A stretch of DNA of 64,000 nt, from the NCBI GenBank assembly GCA_023159155.1, contig JAJNNX010000052.1, forward strand, positions 1 to 64,000. The letters run 5' to 3'. Below the pieces are notes generated by a model. It was not told the DNA's origin, did no database searches, and saw nothing but the letters and a program-made list of their open reading frames with translations. This DNA comes from Ustulina deusta. Lineage: Eukaryota > Ascomycota > Sordariomycetes > Xylariales > Xylariaceae. Position numbers and translations under genes: made by a program. Below are positions 1-12,220 of the stretch, in pieces. Numbering within the stretch: position 1 is the stretch's first letter; every line of letters starts with the position of its first letter.

Positions 1-3000
1 TTTAAATAATTATTTATAATATTCTTTAATTAATTTATATTTTATATTAATATAATTTAATACTATAGATCTATAAAACATTAATTTATTGCTTAAACTT
101 TAATATATCACTATATAAAACTAATTCTTTAATAATTAAATTTATATTATATTAAAAAAGTTTTAAATAGTTATTTTTAAGATTTATAATTAACTTTATA
201 TTTTATATTAATATAATTTATTAATATAAATCTATAAAAAATTAAATTATACCTTTATTTATATTATATAACTATTTAAGACTATTTAAAAACTAATTAA
301 TTTATATTATATTAAACTTATATTAAATAATTATTTTTTATACTTAGAATTAAGTTTATATTTTATATTTATTAATCTTATAAATATAAATCTATAAAAA
401 ATAAAGTTATAACTTAAACTATAATATATAACTGTTTAAAACTAGTTCTTTAATAAATAAAATTATATTATATTAAAAAAGTTTTAAATAGTTATTTTTA
501 ATATTTATAATTAAGTTTATATTTTATATTAATATAATTTATTAATATAAATCTATAAAAAATCAATTTATAGATTTATTTATATTATATAACTATTTAA
601 AACTATTTAAAAATTAATTAATTTATATTATATTAAACTTGTTTTAAATAATTATTTTTAATACTTATAAATAAGCTTATATTTTATATTTATATATTTT
701 ATAAATATAAATCTATAAAAAATCTAATTATAACTTATACTATATTATATGACTATTTAAAACTAATTTTCTAATAATTAAATTAATATTATATAAACAA
801 AGTTTTAAATAACTCTATTTAATACTTATAACTTAGGTTATATTTTATATTAATATATTTAATTAAGATAAAACTATAAAAAATTAAATTATACCTTAAA
901 CTATATTATATAATTATTTAAAACTTGTTTATTTAATAAATTACTTTATATTTTAATAATATAGTTTTAAATAATTAATTCTAATATTTATAACTTAGGT
1001 AATATTTTATATTAATTTAATTTAATAATATAAAACTAGAAAAAATAGAATTATAACTTAAACTATATTATATAACTATTTAAAATTAATTTTTAAATAT
1101 TTAAATTTATATTATATAAACAAAGTTTTAAATAATTATATTTAATACTTATAACTTAGGTTTTATTTTATATATATATATATTAATAATATAAATCTAT
1201 AAAAAATCAAATTATAGCTTATGTTATATTATATAATTATTTATAACTATTTAATAAATAAATAAATTTATTTTATAATAAAATAGTTTTAAATAGCTAG
1301 TTTATAGCTTTATTTTATAATTTATATTTTATATTAATATAATTTAATATTATTAAACTATAAAAAATAAAATGATAATATAAAATATTTTAAATAATTA
1401 TTTAAAAGTATTTCTTTTTAATTTAATTTATTATTAAATTAAATAAGTTTTAAATAACTATTCTTAATACTTATAAGTTTAGTTATATTTTATATTAATA
1501 AAATTTATTAAACTAAATCTATAAAAAATCTAATTATAACTTATATTATCTTATATAATTATTTAAAACTTATTTTTAATAATTAAATTTATATTATATA
1601 AACAAAGTTTTAAATAACTCTACTTAATATTTATAACTTAGGTTATATTTTATATTAATATATTTAATTAGTATAATACTATAAAAAATCAAATTATACC
1701 TTAAACTATACTATATAACTATTTAAACTTAATTCTTTAATAATTAAATTTATATTATATAAACAAAGTTTTAAATAACTCTACTTAATATTTATAACTT
1801 CGGTTATATTTTATAGATATATAATTTAATAATATAAATCTATAAAAAATTAAATTATAGCTTAAATTATATTATATAATTATTTAAAACTAATTCTTTA
1901 ATAATTAAATTTATATTATATTAAAAAAGTTTTAAACAGTTATTTTTAAAATTTATAATATAGTTTATATTTTATATTTATATAATTTAGTTTTATAAAT
2001 TTTTAAAAAATTAAATCTTAATTTAAACTATAATATATAACTATTTAAAACTAATTCTTTAATAATTAAATTTTTATTATATTTAATAAGTTTTAAAAAC
2101 TATTTTTAATACTTAAAACTTTAGTTATATTTTATATTAATATAATATATTAATATAAATTTATAAAAAATCTAATATTAGCTTAAACTTTATTATTTAA
2201 CTATTTAAAACTAATTCTTTAACAATTAAATTTATATTATATAAATAAAGTTATAAATAACTTTATTTAATACTTATAACTTAGCTTATATTTTATATAT
2301 ATATAATTTAATAATATAAATATATAAAAAATCAAATTATAGCTTAAACTATAATATATAACTATTTAAAACTAATTTTTTAATAATTAAATTTATATTA
2401 TATAATTAAAGTTTTAAATAACTTTATTTAATATATATAACTTAGGTTTTATTTTATTTATATATATTCTAATAATATAAATCTATTAAAAATCAAATTA
2501 TAGCTTAAAATATAATATATAACTATTTAAAACTAATTCTTTAATAATTAAATTTTTATTATATTAAAAAAGTTTTAAATAATTATTTTTTATTTTTATA
2601 ATTTAGCTTATATTTTATATTATATTATATAACTCTTTAAAATTTATTTTATTAATAAATTAATTTATATTTTATTAATATTGTTTTAAATAATTAATTC
2701 TAATATTTATAACTTTTGTTATATTTTATATCAATATTATTTATTAATATAATACTATAAAAAATTTATTTATAACTTAAACTATAATATATAACTATTT
2801 AAAACTAATTTTCTTAATATTTAAATTTTTATTATATTAAAAAAGTTTTAAATAGCTATTAATAATATTTTTTTATTAATTTATATTTTATATTAATATA
2901 ATTTATTGTTATAAATCTATAAAAAATCTAATTATAACTTAAATTTTATTATTTAACTATTTAAAACTAATTTTTTAATAATTAAATTTATATTATATAA

Positions 3001-5580
3001 ATAAAGTTTTAAATAATTCTACTAAATATTTCTAATTTATAATATGTTTTATATTAATATATTTAATTAATATAAAACTATAAAAAATCAAATTATACCT
3101 TAAATTATATTATATAACTATTTAAAACTTATTTATTTAATAAATTAATTTATATTTTATTAATATAGTTTTAAATAGCTAATTTTAGTACTTATAACTT
3201 AGGTTATATTTTATATTGAATTAATTTATTAATATAAATATATAAAAAATCTAATTATAACTTAAATTATAATATATAACTGTTTAAAACTTATTTATTT
3301 AATAAATTAATTTATATTTTATTAAAATAGTTTTAAATAAATATTTTTAATATTTATAACTTAGATTATATTTGATATTAATATAAACTAATATTATAAA
3401 AGTATAAAAAATCAAATTATAGCTTAAACTATAATATATAACTATTTAAAACTAATTCTTTAATAATTAAATTTATATTCTTTTAAAAAAGTTTTAAATA
3501 GTTATTTCTAATATTTATAACATAATTTATGTTTTATATAAATATAATTTAATAATATAAATCTATAAAAAATCAAATTATAACTTAAACTATAATATAT
3601 AACTATTTAAAACTAATTTATTAATAATTAAATTTATATTAAATTAAAAAAGTTTTAAATAACTATTTTTAATACTTATAACCTAGGTTATATTTTATAT
3701 TAATATAATTTATTAATATAAATCTATAAAAAATCAAATTATATTTTAAATTATAATATATTACTATTTAAAACTAATTTCTTAATAATTAAATTTATAT
3801 TATATTAAAAAAGTTTTAAATAATTAATTTTAATACTTTTAACTTAGATTATATTTTATATTAATATAATTTATTAATATAAATCTATAAAAAATGTAAT
3901 TATTACTAAAACTATATTATATAACTATTTAAAACTAATTTTATAATAATTAAATTTATATTATATTAAACAAGTTTTAAATAACTATTTCTAATACCTA
4001 TAACTTAAGTTATATTTTATATTAATATAATTTATTCTTTTAAATCTATAAGAAATTAAATTATAAGTTAAATTATAATATATAACTATTTAAAACTAAT
4101 TTTTTAATAATTAAATTTATATTATATTAAAAAAGTTTTAAATAATTATTTTAAATACTTATAACTTAGGTTATATTTTATATAAATATATTTTATTAAT
4201 ATATATCTATTAAGAATATAGTTATAACTTAAACTATATTATTTAACTATTTAAAACTAATTCTTTAATAATTATATTTATATTATATAAACAAAGTTTT
4301 AAATAACTCTATTTAATACTTATAATTTAGTTTATATTTTATGTATATATAATTTAATAATATAAATCTATAAAAAATCAAATTATAGCTTAAACTATAC
4401 TATATAACTATTTAAAACTAAATTTTTTAATAATTAAATTTATTTTATATAAAAATAGTTTTAAATAATTAGTTTTAATACTTATAATATAGTTGATATT
4501 TTATATTAATATAATTTAATAATATAAATCTATAAAAAATATAATTATAGCTTAAACTATAATATATAACTATTTAAAACTAATTCTTTAATCTTTAAAT
4601 TTATATTATTTTAAAAAAGTTTTAAATAGTTATTTTTAATATTTATAATATAGTTTATATTTTATATTAATATAATTTAATAATATAAATCTATAAAAAA
4701 TCAAATTATAGCTTAAACTATAAAATATAACTATATAAAACTAATTAATAACTAAATTAATTAATATTATATTAAAATAGTTTTAAATAACTAGTTATGA
4801 GCTTTATTTTATAATTTATATTTTATATTACAATAATTTACTATTATTAAACTTTAAAAAATCATATTATAGCATAAATTATTTTTAATAGTTATTTAAA
4901 ACTCTTTCTTTTTAATTTAATTTAATATTATCTTAAAATAGTTTTAATTAGTTATTTTTTAGATTTATAAGATAGTTTATATTTTATAATAATAAACCTT
5001 ATTAATATAAAACTACAAAAAATCTAATCATAGCTTAAATTATATTATATAACTATTTAAAACTATTTAATTAATAAAGAATTTATTTTATATAAAAATA
5101 GTTTTAAATAATTATTTTTTATATTTATAATTTACTTTATATTTTATATTAATATAATTTAATAAAATCAAAATATATAAAATTAAATTATAGCTTAGAT
5201 TATAATATATAACTATTTAAAACTAATTTATAACTAAATTAATTAATATTATATAAAAATAGTTTTAAATAATTATTTCTAACATTTATAACTTGGCTTA
5301 TATTTTATATAAATAGAATTCAATAATATAAATCTATATAAAATCAAATTTTACCTTAAGCTATATTATATAATTATTTAAAACTAATTTTTTAATAATT
5401 AAATTTATATTATATTATAAAAGTTTTAAATAACTATTTTTAATATTTATAACTTAGCTTCTATTTTAGATTAATATAATTTATTAATATATATTTATAA
5501 AAAATCTAATTTTAGCTTAAACTTCATTATTTAACTATTTAAAACTATTTATTAAATAAATAAATTTATATTATATTAAA
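1..5580. repeat. AT-rich ~161-bp tandem satellite array
   Basis: The sequence is almost pure A/T and repeats the same landmarks in order: GTTTTAAATA, a TTTATAACTTAGGTTATATTTT-like block, ATATAAATCTATAAAAAAT, a short TCAAATTATAGC-like block, and TAACTATTTAAAACTAATT. The CTATAAAAA landmark occurs near 71, 232, 392, 553, 713, 874, 1036, 1197, 1359, 1519, 1679 and 1840, so the period is 160-162 bp. The array holds roughly 34 monomers. One monomer around 2600-2660 has lost about 48 bp, which makes the local landmark spacing about 272 instead of 320 bp. No coding capacity is visible. The left end is cut by the window edge. It could be centromeric, pericentromeric or subtelomeric; nothing here decides which. 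Confidence 0.93.
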
Positions 5581-5870
5581 ATATTTTATTTTATTATAGC
5601 TATTAAACTAGAAAAGTTAATATAAAATTGCATAAGTATTTTTACTAATAAATTATATATAAAAATACAAAAAAAAAAGTGCAAAATAAGCTTATATATA
5701 AAGCAAGCTTATATTATATATTAAACTAATTTTTAATAATATTTTTTTTATTACTTACTTTATATTTTATATTATTATATTTTATTAACATATAACTATA
5801 TTAATTTATATAATAATTAATTAGAATTAACTTTTTTTTTTATCCCTTTTAATTCTTCTTTTATTTTGTT
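5581..5870. other. AT-rich transition without satellite periodicity
   Basis: This stretch stays very AT-rich but lacks the satellite landmarks. It contains two nearby AAGCTTATAT copies and poly-A/poly-T tracts. Base composition changes abruptly to ordinary levels at about 5870-5890. No gene is visible. Confidence 0.7.
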
Positions 5871-6072
5871 ATATTTTTTGTCCGTCTTTCTACGATAGCC
5901 ACCGGCAACCAATAGAATGACAGGCCCACCTAAAGCCCAACCTTTTTTGCAACATTTGTTAACAAAAAAGGATGCACACCTGCACTAAATCCTTAAACAA
6001 TTAGCCACTAATAATCACCGTAACGTATCCCTAATCTAGGGATCAGAAAACGGTATGTGGATTGGTTTCTGT

Positions 6073-6099
6073 GAACGGCCCAGCCTGTCTGGGCTGTTC
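6073..6099. repeat. Imperfect hairpin
   Basis: GAACGGCCCAG (6073-6083) and CTGGGCTGTTC (6089-6099) form an 11-bp stem with a 5-nt loop. The one non-Watson-Crick position is a G:T pair, consistent with a single C-to-T change. Confidence 0.6.
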
Positions 6100-6210
6100 G
6101 CTACATTCCCAAGTGTGCGCCCGGCTGACTTAGCTTACGAAGTGCTTCCGGTCCAAGTGGTTATATCTCCCACTTCCGTCACACCTAACCATCAATGAAA
6201 ACCCAACCCC

Positions 6211-6362
6211 GCAAGTATTTGGCTGTCCCGCGGCATAGAGTAGGCCTATGGCCAAAGTGAAAAAATGAACACTTGTCAGGGTATGGGTTTGGGTGGCTGA
6301 TGGGTTTGGGTGGCTGATAGGTTTGTCTTGGTTCGCCCGGTATTCGGCCGTCCCGCGGCATA
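6211..6362. repeat. Short direct duplications
   Basis: A block reading GTATTYGGCYGTCCCGCGGCATA occurs at about 6215-6237 and again at about 6340-6362. Between them a GGGTTTGGGTGGCTGAT unit is present twice in tandem (about 6284-6318). The differences between copies are C/T transitions. Confidence 0.65.
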
Positions 6363-6469
6363 CCGGCCAAACCAGTCCTATCGCGTCTCATGCTCCCCAA
6401 TACATACGTTCTCAAACCCCCTCTGAGTACTCTTCAGTGTGCTGTAGAAGAACTCCTTTGCTGTAGAAC

Positions 6470-9400
6470 TTATGCCTTCTCTTTACCCTTTCCTTTGTCT
6501 TTCCCCTCAGCTTTGGCTTTGGCTTTGCCTTTACCTTTGCCTTTTCCTGGGGAATCAACAACATCACTCTCGTCATCGTTCGATTTCTCAAACTTTGACT
6601 CGTTGTTGTCGTCGTCGTCGGAAGGATTCTCATTATTAATATGAGGTGGAAGAAGGTTCTCATGCCATTTCATTCGGAAACCTCCATCTACTCCTCGACT
6701 TTGTGAGATGGTGGTAACTCTAGACGTAGACGATGTCGCCTCTTCTTTGTTGGCGACATTAGGGAGACCGAGCTTGTCAAGATTATTCATGATGCCTCCC
6801 TTAATCTTTTCCCAGTCGTTCTTCGCATAGTATTCTGGCTGATAACCAAGGACCTTACTTGTTTCCGCTACTAAAGCGTCCACGAAGCGTGTCATAACGT
6901 CCCATACATTATCGTAGCCGGCCCTATCTTCCCTGGTGATAAGAAATGGGAGAGGCGCGAGGATTCTATCGTCGAGAAACTCTAAAAGAGTCGTACCGGT
7001 TGGGCGTTTTGTCAACGTCGAGGGAAATTGGGTAAAAGTGGTGCAAACTTTATGAATCTCCTCGGGACTCAACACCTTGGTAATTTCGCGGTCCTTGTTG
7101 TAGCAAACCATAAAGATGTCTTGATATACCAGTAGGTTCCGCCACTTTGGACGTACAAGGGGATCCTAATCCTCTAGGTTAGTATTCACTGCAATAACCT
7201 ATCTCATCCTAGAAGTTTATACTTACAGTAAAGGTTTGAGCTTTCTTTTTGTTCGGCTCTGGCTCGGGTTTACTAGTAACCTTACCTTTTGGGTCAGGTT
7301 TGCTAGTAGCCGATGTCTTTGACTCGGGTTTACTAACAACCGTTACCTTTGGCTGAGGTTTATTAGTAGCCGGGTTCAGCTTAGCAGTAGCTTGACCTGG
7401 TTTGGATACCGAGGCTACTGAACTAGCAGCACTTGCAGAATGCTTTGAAGTACCCTTCTTCATTTCCTCCGCGGTGATGGCCATGATGACGTTTGGAAAC
7501 CTCGCTCTTCCAACACATGGCTCGAGCAGCTGCCGGGTGACTGTGCGTTCCGCTTTGAAGTCAACAGAAGCACCGAAAGAGTGACGAATATATTCGATGA
7601 CGGGTATCATTTTACGATGTTCTTTCATCGTATTGGTCCATCTGGTCAGGATGTTAAAGGCGATGAGGCCATACTTCATATCAACCTCGGCGGGGCGAGA
7701 TTGACCACGAATCTTTCCAGGTAAGATCTGAATCTTATGATGGGTAGACGTCTTACCTTTTGATACGAAGTAGAAGTCCACAGAAAGCCAAGCTTCAAGA
7801 TCCATCTTGATAGGCAAAAGGTAATACTTCGGATCCATGTTATCAGGTAAGAGAATCTCACCTAATCCGGCACCTGGGACAGATGGAAGTAGTCAATAAT
7901 ACTTTCCGAGATACTAACTGGGAAGTATTCAGCTGTTTTTCCCTTTTCTTGGGTAGGCTGGTGGATTTTGTCAAGTTTGCTAACTTTGTCAGGTTCTCCA
8001 GGATCACCGACTTTGTTAGGATCGCTAGGATCGCTAGGATCGCCAGGATCGCCGACTTCTTCCGGCTCTTCATCCAAAAGAACTGCTTCCGCCAGCTTGG
8101 TCGTGAATTCATCTAGAGCTTGTGCTCTATTATTGTCCATTCTATCCAGCTTCTGCAATAGAGCCCTTTTAGGATCAATAACCTCGCCCCGCAAGACAGG
8201 CAGAATCTTATTGTCCACTTCTTCGTGATGGTGATAGAGCGGAACCTCGTAGCTATGCGTAGTAGATGTATGAGGTATATCATGGAGAAAATCGTCATTT
8301 TCATCTGACATACGCATGACTTTGCGAATCTCGATATCTCGTAACTCGCACATTTCCAATGACCACTTGAAACGGACAAGTTCTTCATTGTCTCGTGGCT
8401 CAACCTGATCAAGAAAATTGCCGTAAAAGTGCCTGAAATGTTTAATAGACTCTTCAGTAGTGAGTACGTAAATTGCTCTGTCAAACCGATCCAACACTTG
8501 AAGCAAATCCTCCATCATATCGATAGTAAGGATGAATAAGCTATGCTTAGACTTTTCCTTGCTTTTATTAGGTCTAATTCGACCATCAAGCTGAGAGATT
8601 AAACGACGAATCTCACGCTTCCTGTCGGGCTTATTAGAACGCCACATATCGTAATGAAGAGTCCCAATATGTTTCTCTGTTGCCGGTCTCAACTCTGGAT
8701 TGGAAGTGTATTCGAAACCCACGGTAGTCGGCTGAGCTCCAATCGGTTTTGGGTGTAGTTCCACTGACGCTCGTGCAACCGCCTGAAGAACATAGCGCAA
8801 TGATTCAATGGTTTCACCCCATACTTGATGCGCACAGATTCTCTGAAGCAGGTAGCTTGCTTTGGATGACAGCATGAGGCTCTCTGGCGCCTCGTAACAA
8901 TCAACTCCAAGCTTTAGACCATATGTGAAGAGATGGGAAGGAATTTTCCGGTATCGGATAAACATCATCTTCCACAATTGAAGTTCCTCTGAATGAATTC
9001 GAGGACCTTGTTTGAAACGGGAATCTAGGTCATCTGGTAGCCAGAGATTCTTAAACTCTTCTTCAATCTCTTGGTTCCAATAAACCCTTCGAAGCCCATC
9101 TTCATCAAAGTAACTCTTTCGAGCTGGGAAATATGCGCGAATGCTCCGGTGAGTAAGCTCAGACTTGTCCTCGAAAGATGCAGTCGGCTGTTTACTGATA
9201 TATCCGATCATGTTATCGTCGGGATCTGCAAGATTATTATCAATATCTTCAAGATCACTATCGGCTGGCAAAGGTTGACGACGAGGACGATATTTCGAAG
9301 GCCCTACGCCAGCACTTTCTTGTGACGGCTGCTTCCCTTGACTTTGGGGTTCATCGCTCTCGAGGTTTTCGAGATATTCATCAAAGGTTTGAAAATGAGG

Positions 9401-9859
9401 ATTGAAGTTGTCGGGATTCAAATCTAGTTGATATAGATCGTCATCAGAATCAGGCAATGGGAACTGATTGTCAGAATCTCCATTATCCTGATTTTCATCA
9501 TCCGGATTGTTTGGCTCGGCATTGCCATCATCAGCGAATGGATCGTCCAGATCAACTTCATCCTCGTCACCTTCTTCGTTGTTATCGCTTTCATCCTGGT
9601 CCAGAGCGCGACGAGGACGAGGACGAGGACGCAGAGCAACACCATAATCTTTAGGTTGCACACTACCTGTTGTCAACCTCGTCGCCATCGTTGTAGGTGG
9701 TGCGGTGAATTTGGTCTTCGGTACCCTCAACCCACGAGATTGGTAAACTTGTCCTCCACTATCAGTCTTTCGCGGGCGGCCCGGGACACCATGACTAACG
9801 GCCTTGCGAGGTCTACCTCGTCCCCTACGAGGATGGCCTTCATCACTGTCTTGATCCAT
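6470..9859 (-). CDS. AT-hook protein of unknown function, three-exon model
   Basis: The proposed exons are 9859-7915, 7861-7227 and 7165-6470, giving 1,091 residues with all frames closing. Intron 2 (7166-7226) has a GTAAGT donor and a perfect TACTAAC branch site. Intron 1 (7862-7914) is less certain: GTATCT donor, and a 41-bp alternative with a different acceptor also keeps frame. The N-terminus carries two AT-hook motifs, RGRPRK at residues 14-19 and GRPRK at 27-31, which in known proteins insert into the AT minor groove. A long acidic low-complexity stretch follows, then a predicted-globular middle, a GD/PSDP repeat encoded by a short tandem GGATCGCTA-type repeat near 8015-8060, lysine/proline-rich linkers and a GKGKGKAKAK tail. 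I do not recognise the globular part as any family. The gene sits next to the AT satellite, so a chromatin role is tempting but unproven. Confidence 0.7.
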
Positions 9860-10281
9860 CGTAAAAATTAATTTTGCGAAGGATATAAAGAACTAATAAA
9901 AGATTATATATTGTTAGCAGAGATCATAGATCATACAGTCTGGAATGTTTACCGAACAATAAGACAGTGTATGGTTGTTTGTGGATGGTTGAGAAGATGC
10001 ACGAAAAGGTGGGGGGGGGGATTAGGTAGAAAGTATGAAAAATTGAACTTGCAACAGCTGTATCACAATTTACGACAGCTGTATTATATTTTTTAACAGC
10101 TGAAGCACACCTTTCAAAGAATGAACTTATTTAATCGAAACAAAAAGAATTAATAGAGATACCAGAGCAGCGTACAAGCAAAGTAGATAGGCAATGTGTA
10201 TCACTAACCTCGCAACCTGGCAGCTACACCACTACCCCTACCAGCCTTACTACGGACCTAGCCAATTATATAGACCTATCC
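9860..10281. other. Upstream region of the AT-hook gene
   Basis: This is the presumed promoter of the minus-strand AT-hook gene. It contains a run of ten G at 10011-10020 and three evenly spaced CAGCTG sites at 10055-10102, listed separately. No coding sequence is visible. Confidence 0.55.
10055..10102. promoter_or_regulatory. Three CAGCTG palindromes at 21-bp spacing
   Basis: CAGCTG occurs at 10055-10060, 10076-10081 and 10097-10102, so starts are exactly 21 bp apart (about two helical turns). Flanking bases are also similar (ACAGCTGTAT, ACAGCTGTAT, ACAGCTGAAG). The sites lie about 200-240 bp upstream of the AT-hook gene start. CAGCTG is a classic E-box for bHLH proteins; regulatory use here is inferred. 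Confidence 0.5.
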
Positions 10282-10503
10282 AGTCCCAAACGTAAGCATT
10301 CTCGTCACCAGATATGTGTAGGTATAATAGAATAATGTGTTCAATAGTCATGCCTACTATCGTGATGTATCGGCCTGATAGTTTTGTTTCTAGTAAGGGT
10401 TAGAAAGCCGGGGTTGTCTCTACAGCATCGCTACGTGGTATTTGACGTTCGGAACCTATCTTTAAAAAAAAGCGGACAAGGTTAAGCAGACTTCGAATTC
10501 AGG
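10282..10503 (-). pseudogene. RIP-mutated partial copy of the GNAT acetyltransferase 5' end
   Basis: This segment matches 16073-16294 in the same orientation, covering the 5' leader and roughly the first 60 codons of the GNAT gene. I count 24 differences over about 220 bp. Sixteen are C-to-T or G-to-A in this copy, four are the reverse transitions and four are transversions. The start codon position reads ATA instead of ATG on the coding strand. The rest of the gene is absent. The bias is what RIP produces on duplicated DNA. Confidence 0.85.
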
Positions 10504-12220
10504 GTGTGGATCCCATTACCATTGGCTTCCATTGAAGTCAATCCATTGAGTCAGTACAATGGTACGTGCATGAAAGGGCAGATGTGATCGGTTTGAATAC
10601 CTTTCTCACTGTCAAGATCCAATTCTACTAGAATAACGTTGCTGAAGCGGAACGAAGAAGAATGGAGTAGTGTAATACCGTACCTGGGAAAAAGTTGAGG
10701 GGGTTGAAAGAAACTACATCAACATTATTTAGACTAAACTTGCAGATCAATTGTGCAAGCTCCCCGTTGTCTAATTAACAAGCGTATAGCTGCTAAATTT
10801 TGATTGGTTGTATTTTATATAGAGTTGTCAAATCAAAAAAAGGTATAAGTTACCTAGGTAGTTTTAAGAAAGAATTAGCAATTTGATTGGGTGCATATGT
10901 GATGCCTGTTTAGCCTGTAGGTCCCACTTGGGAGCACCCCACTACGACATCTCTGCTTGTTTAGTAGGTACGCAGGTAAAAACACCCCAGACTTTAGACT
11001 GGTACAATTGGAATCATTATCTCGGGAGGAATCAACGGATACTCGTTGCACGGGTGTAGAACCAGTATAACAGGAGAAGTCGCCGGGCGTAGGTGGGTTG
11101 CCAAGCTGCATCAGTACCTACCCAACCCTCCCCACTGCAGTCGTCACAGCGCTCCGAAAACGATTAGGTAGCTAGCATCGTGCACCTAGGTTTAATCGAT
11201 AAATCTTTAGCTTAAGCAGTTTTTTCCACGTTGCACTGGCATAGGAGAAATATCCATAGAGGAAATTAGGTTGCAAAATCGATGACTTCGCCTGAGGCTC
11301 CTTCCCCCCCCCCCCCCCCCCCAGAATAAGCGAGCCAGTCAATTAAACGTGTATTGTGTTAGATATACGGGGTGTGCTTATGTAAGGCAGCAAGCCTGCG
11401 CCACATGTTTTATATCCACTCCGGAGTAGAGAGAAAACTCTTTAGAAAAAGATCATAAGAAACTCCAATTGGCTACATACCGCTGTGCCTAACATCTGGC
11501 TCATTGCAGTGAAGTACTATTCCGTTCTTGTTCTGTCTAAATCTGAATTACGCCTAGTTATTTTGTGTGTAAGGGGACTGGGATCCCACCCTGGAGACCT
11601 CACCCTGGAAATGGACTATCCTTAATGCGGTCTTGCCATCAAGTGGTCAAAGTGTTAACTAACACCAGCAGAGTGGCAGCGCGAAGCACTGCGGTCCGTT
11701 AACACCTGGTATAGGGCCTGGCAGCTGACAATAGGGACCTTTAAAAAATCCAGGTTTGCCTAGATCAGGTATCAGCTTGTCATTCCTCCTATATTGCCTC
11801 AGTATCAGCTACTAATAACGCAACACACAACACGTAACACTCGATAGCTTATTAAAAGATAACTTGTACAAGAATTCTATGAAGTAAGGCTCATGTCACT
11901 AAATTTGGGTGCGCAGAAAGCTGATTAGATCGCAAGGAACAAAGGTGAAGTCCGTGCTAAGTTCGGGTCACAGCCCTCAGGTTGGTGCCTACAAGGATCA
12001 TCATCGTACAATGCAACCCAAACTCCATGCAGAACCTAACCTCTTCTAGATAATCTCTCCCCACTTCGGGTACAGTGTCCCCGCTGAGCTCTTCACGCGT
12101 GCATGGAAGTGCGCGCGTAATGGTTGGTCGTCGTGGATTGTTTCTTACCGCGCGGGGTTGGTTTCCGACATACGACAGCTACATAAATCTATCCATCTCC
12201 CTTCTAACTTCTATTTCGTT
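10504..12220. other. Gene-free intergenic region
   Basis: I see no coding sequence with domain support. The region contains a 19-base poly-C run at 11304-11322 and a TTACCTAGGTAG motif near 10851-10862. The last 200 bp is the presumed promoter of the DUF7924 gene. Confidence 0.5.
11304..11322. repeat. Poly-C tract
   Basis: Nineteen consecutive C residues. The length is likely polymorphic or subject to sequencing error. Confidence 0.9.

Larger units (their letters stand above)
5871..6469. other. Gene-free border segment with hairpin and direct repeats
   Basis: No convincing coding sequence is present. The segment holds an imperfect hairpin at 6073-6099 and duplicated blocks around 6211-6362, both listed separately. 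It also forms the 3' flank of the AT-hook gene. Confidence 0.6.

Noticed and set aside
1..5580. CRISPR array or telomere
   Set aside because: The periodic units diverge along their whole length with no constant-repeat/unique-spacer pattern, and no TTAGGG-type repeat is present.
7883..9871. Plus-strand frames opposite the AT-hook gene
   Set aside because: They mirror codon periodicity of the minus-strand coding sequence and carry no domains.
10875..11111. 78-codon minus-strand frame
   Set aside because: It has no motif, no homologous feature and no neighbouring exon in phase; such frames are expected by chance.
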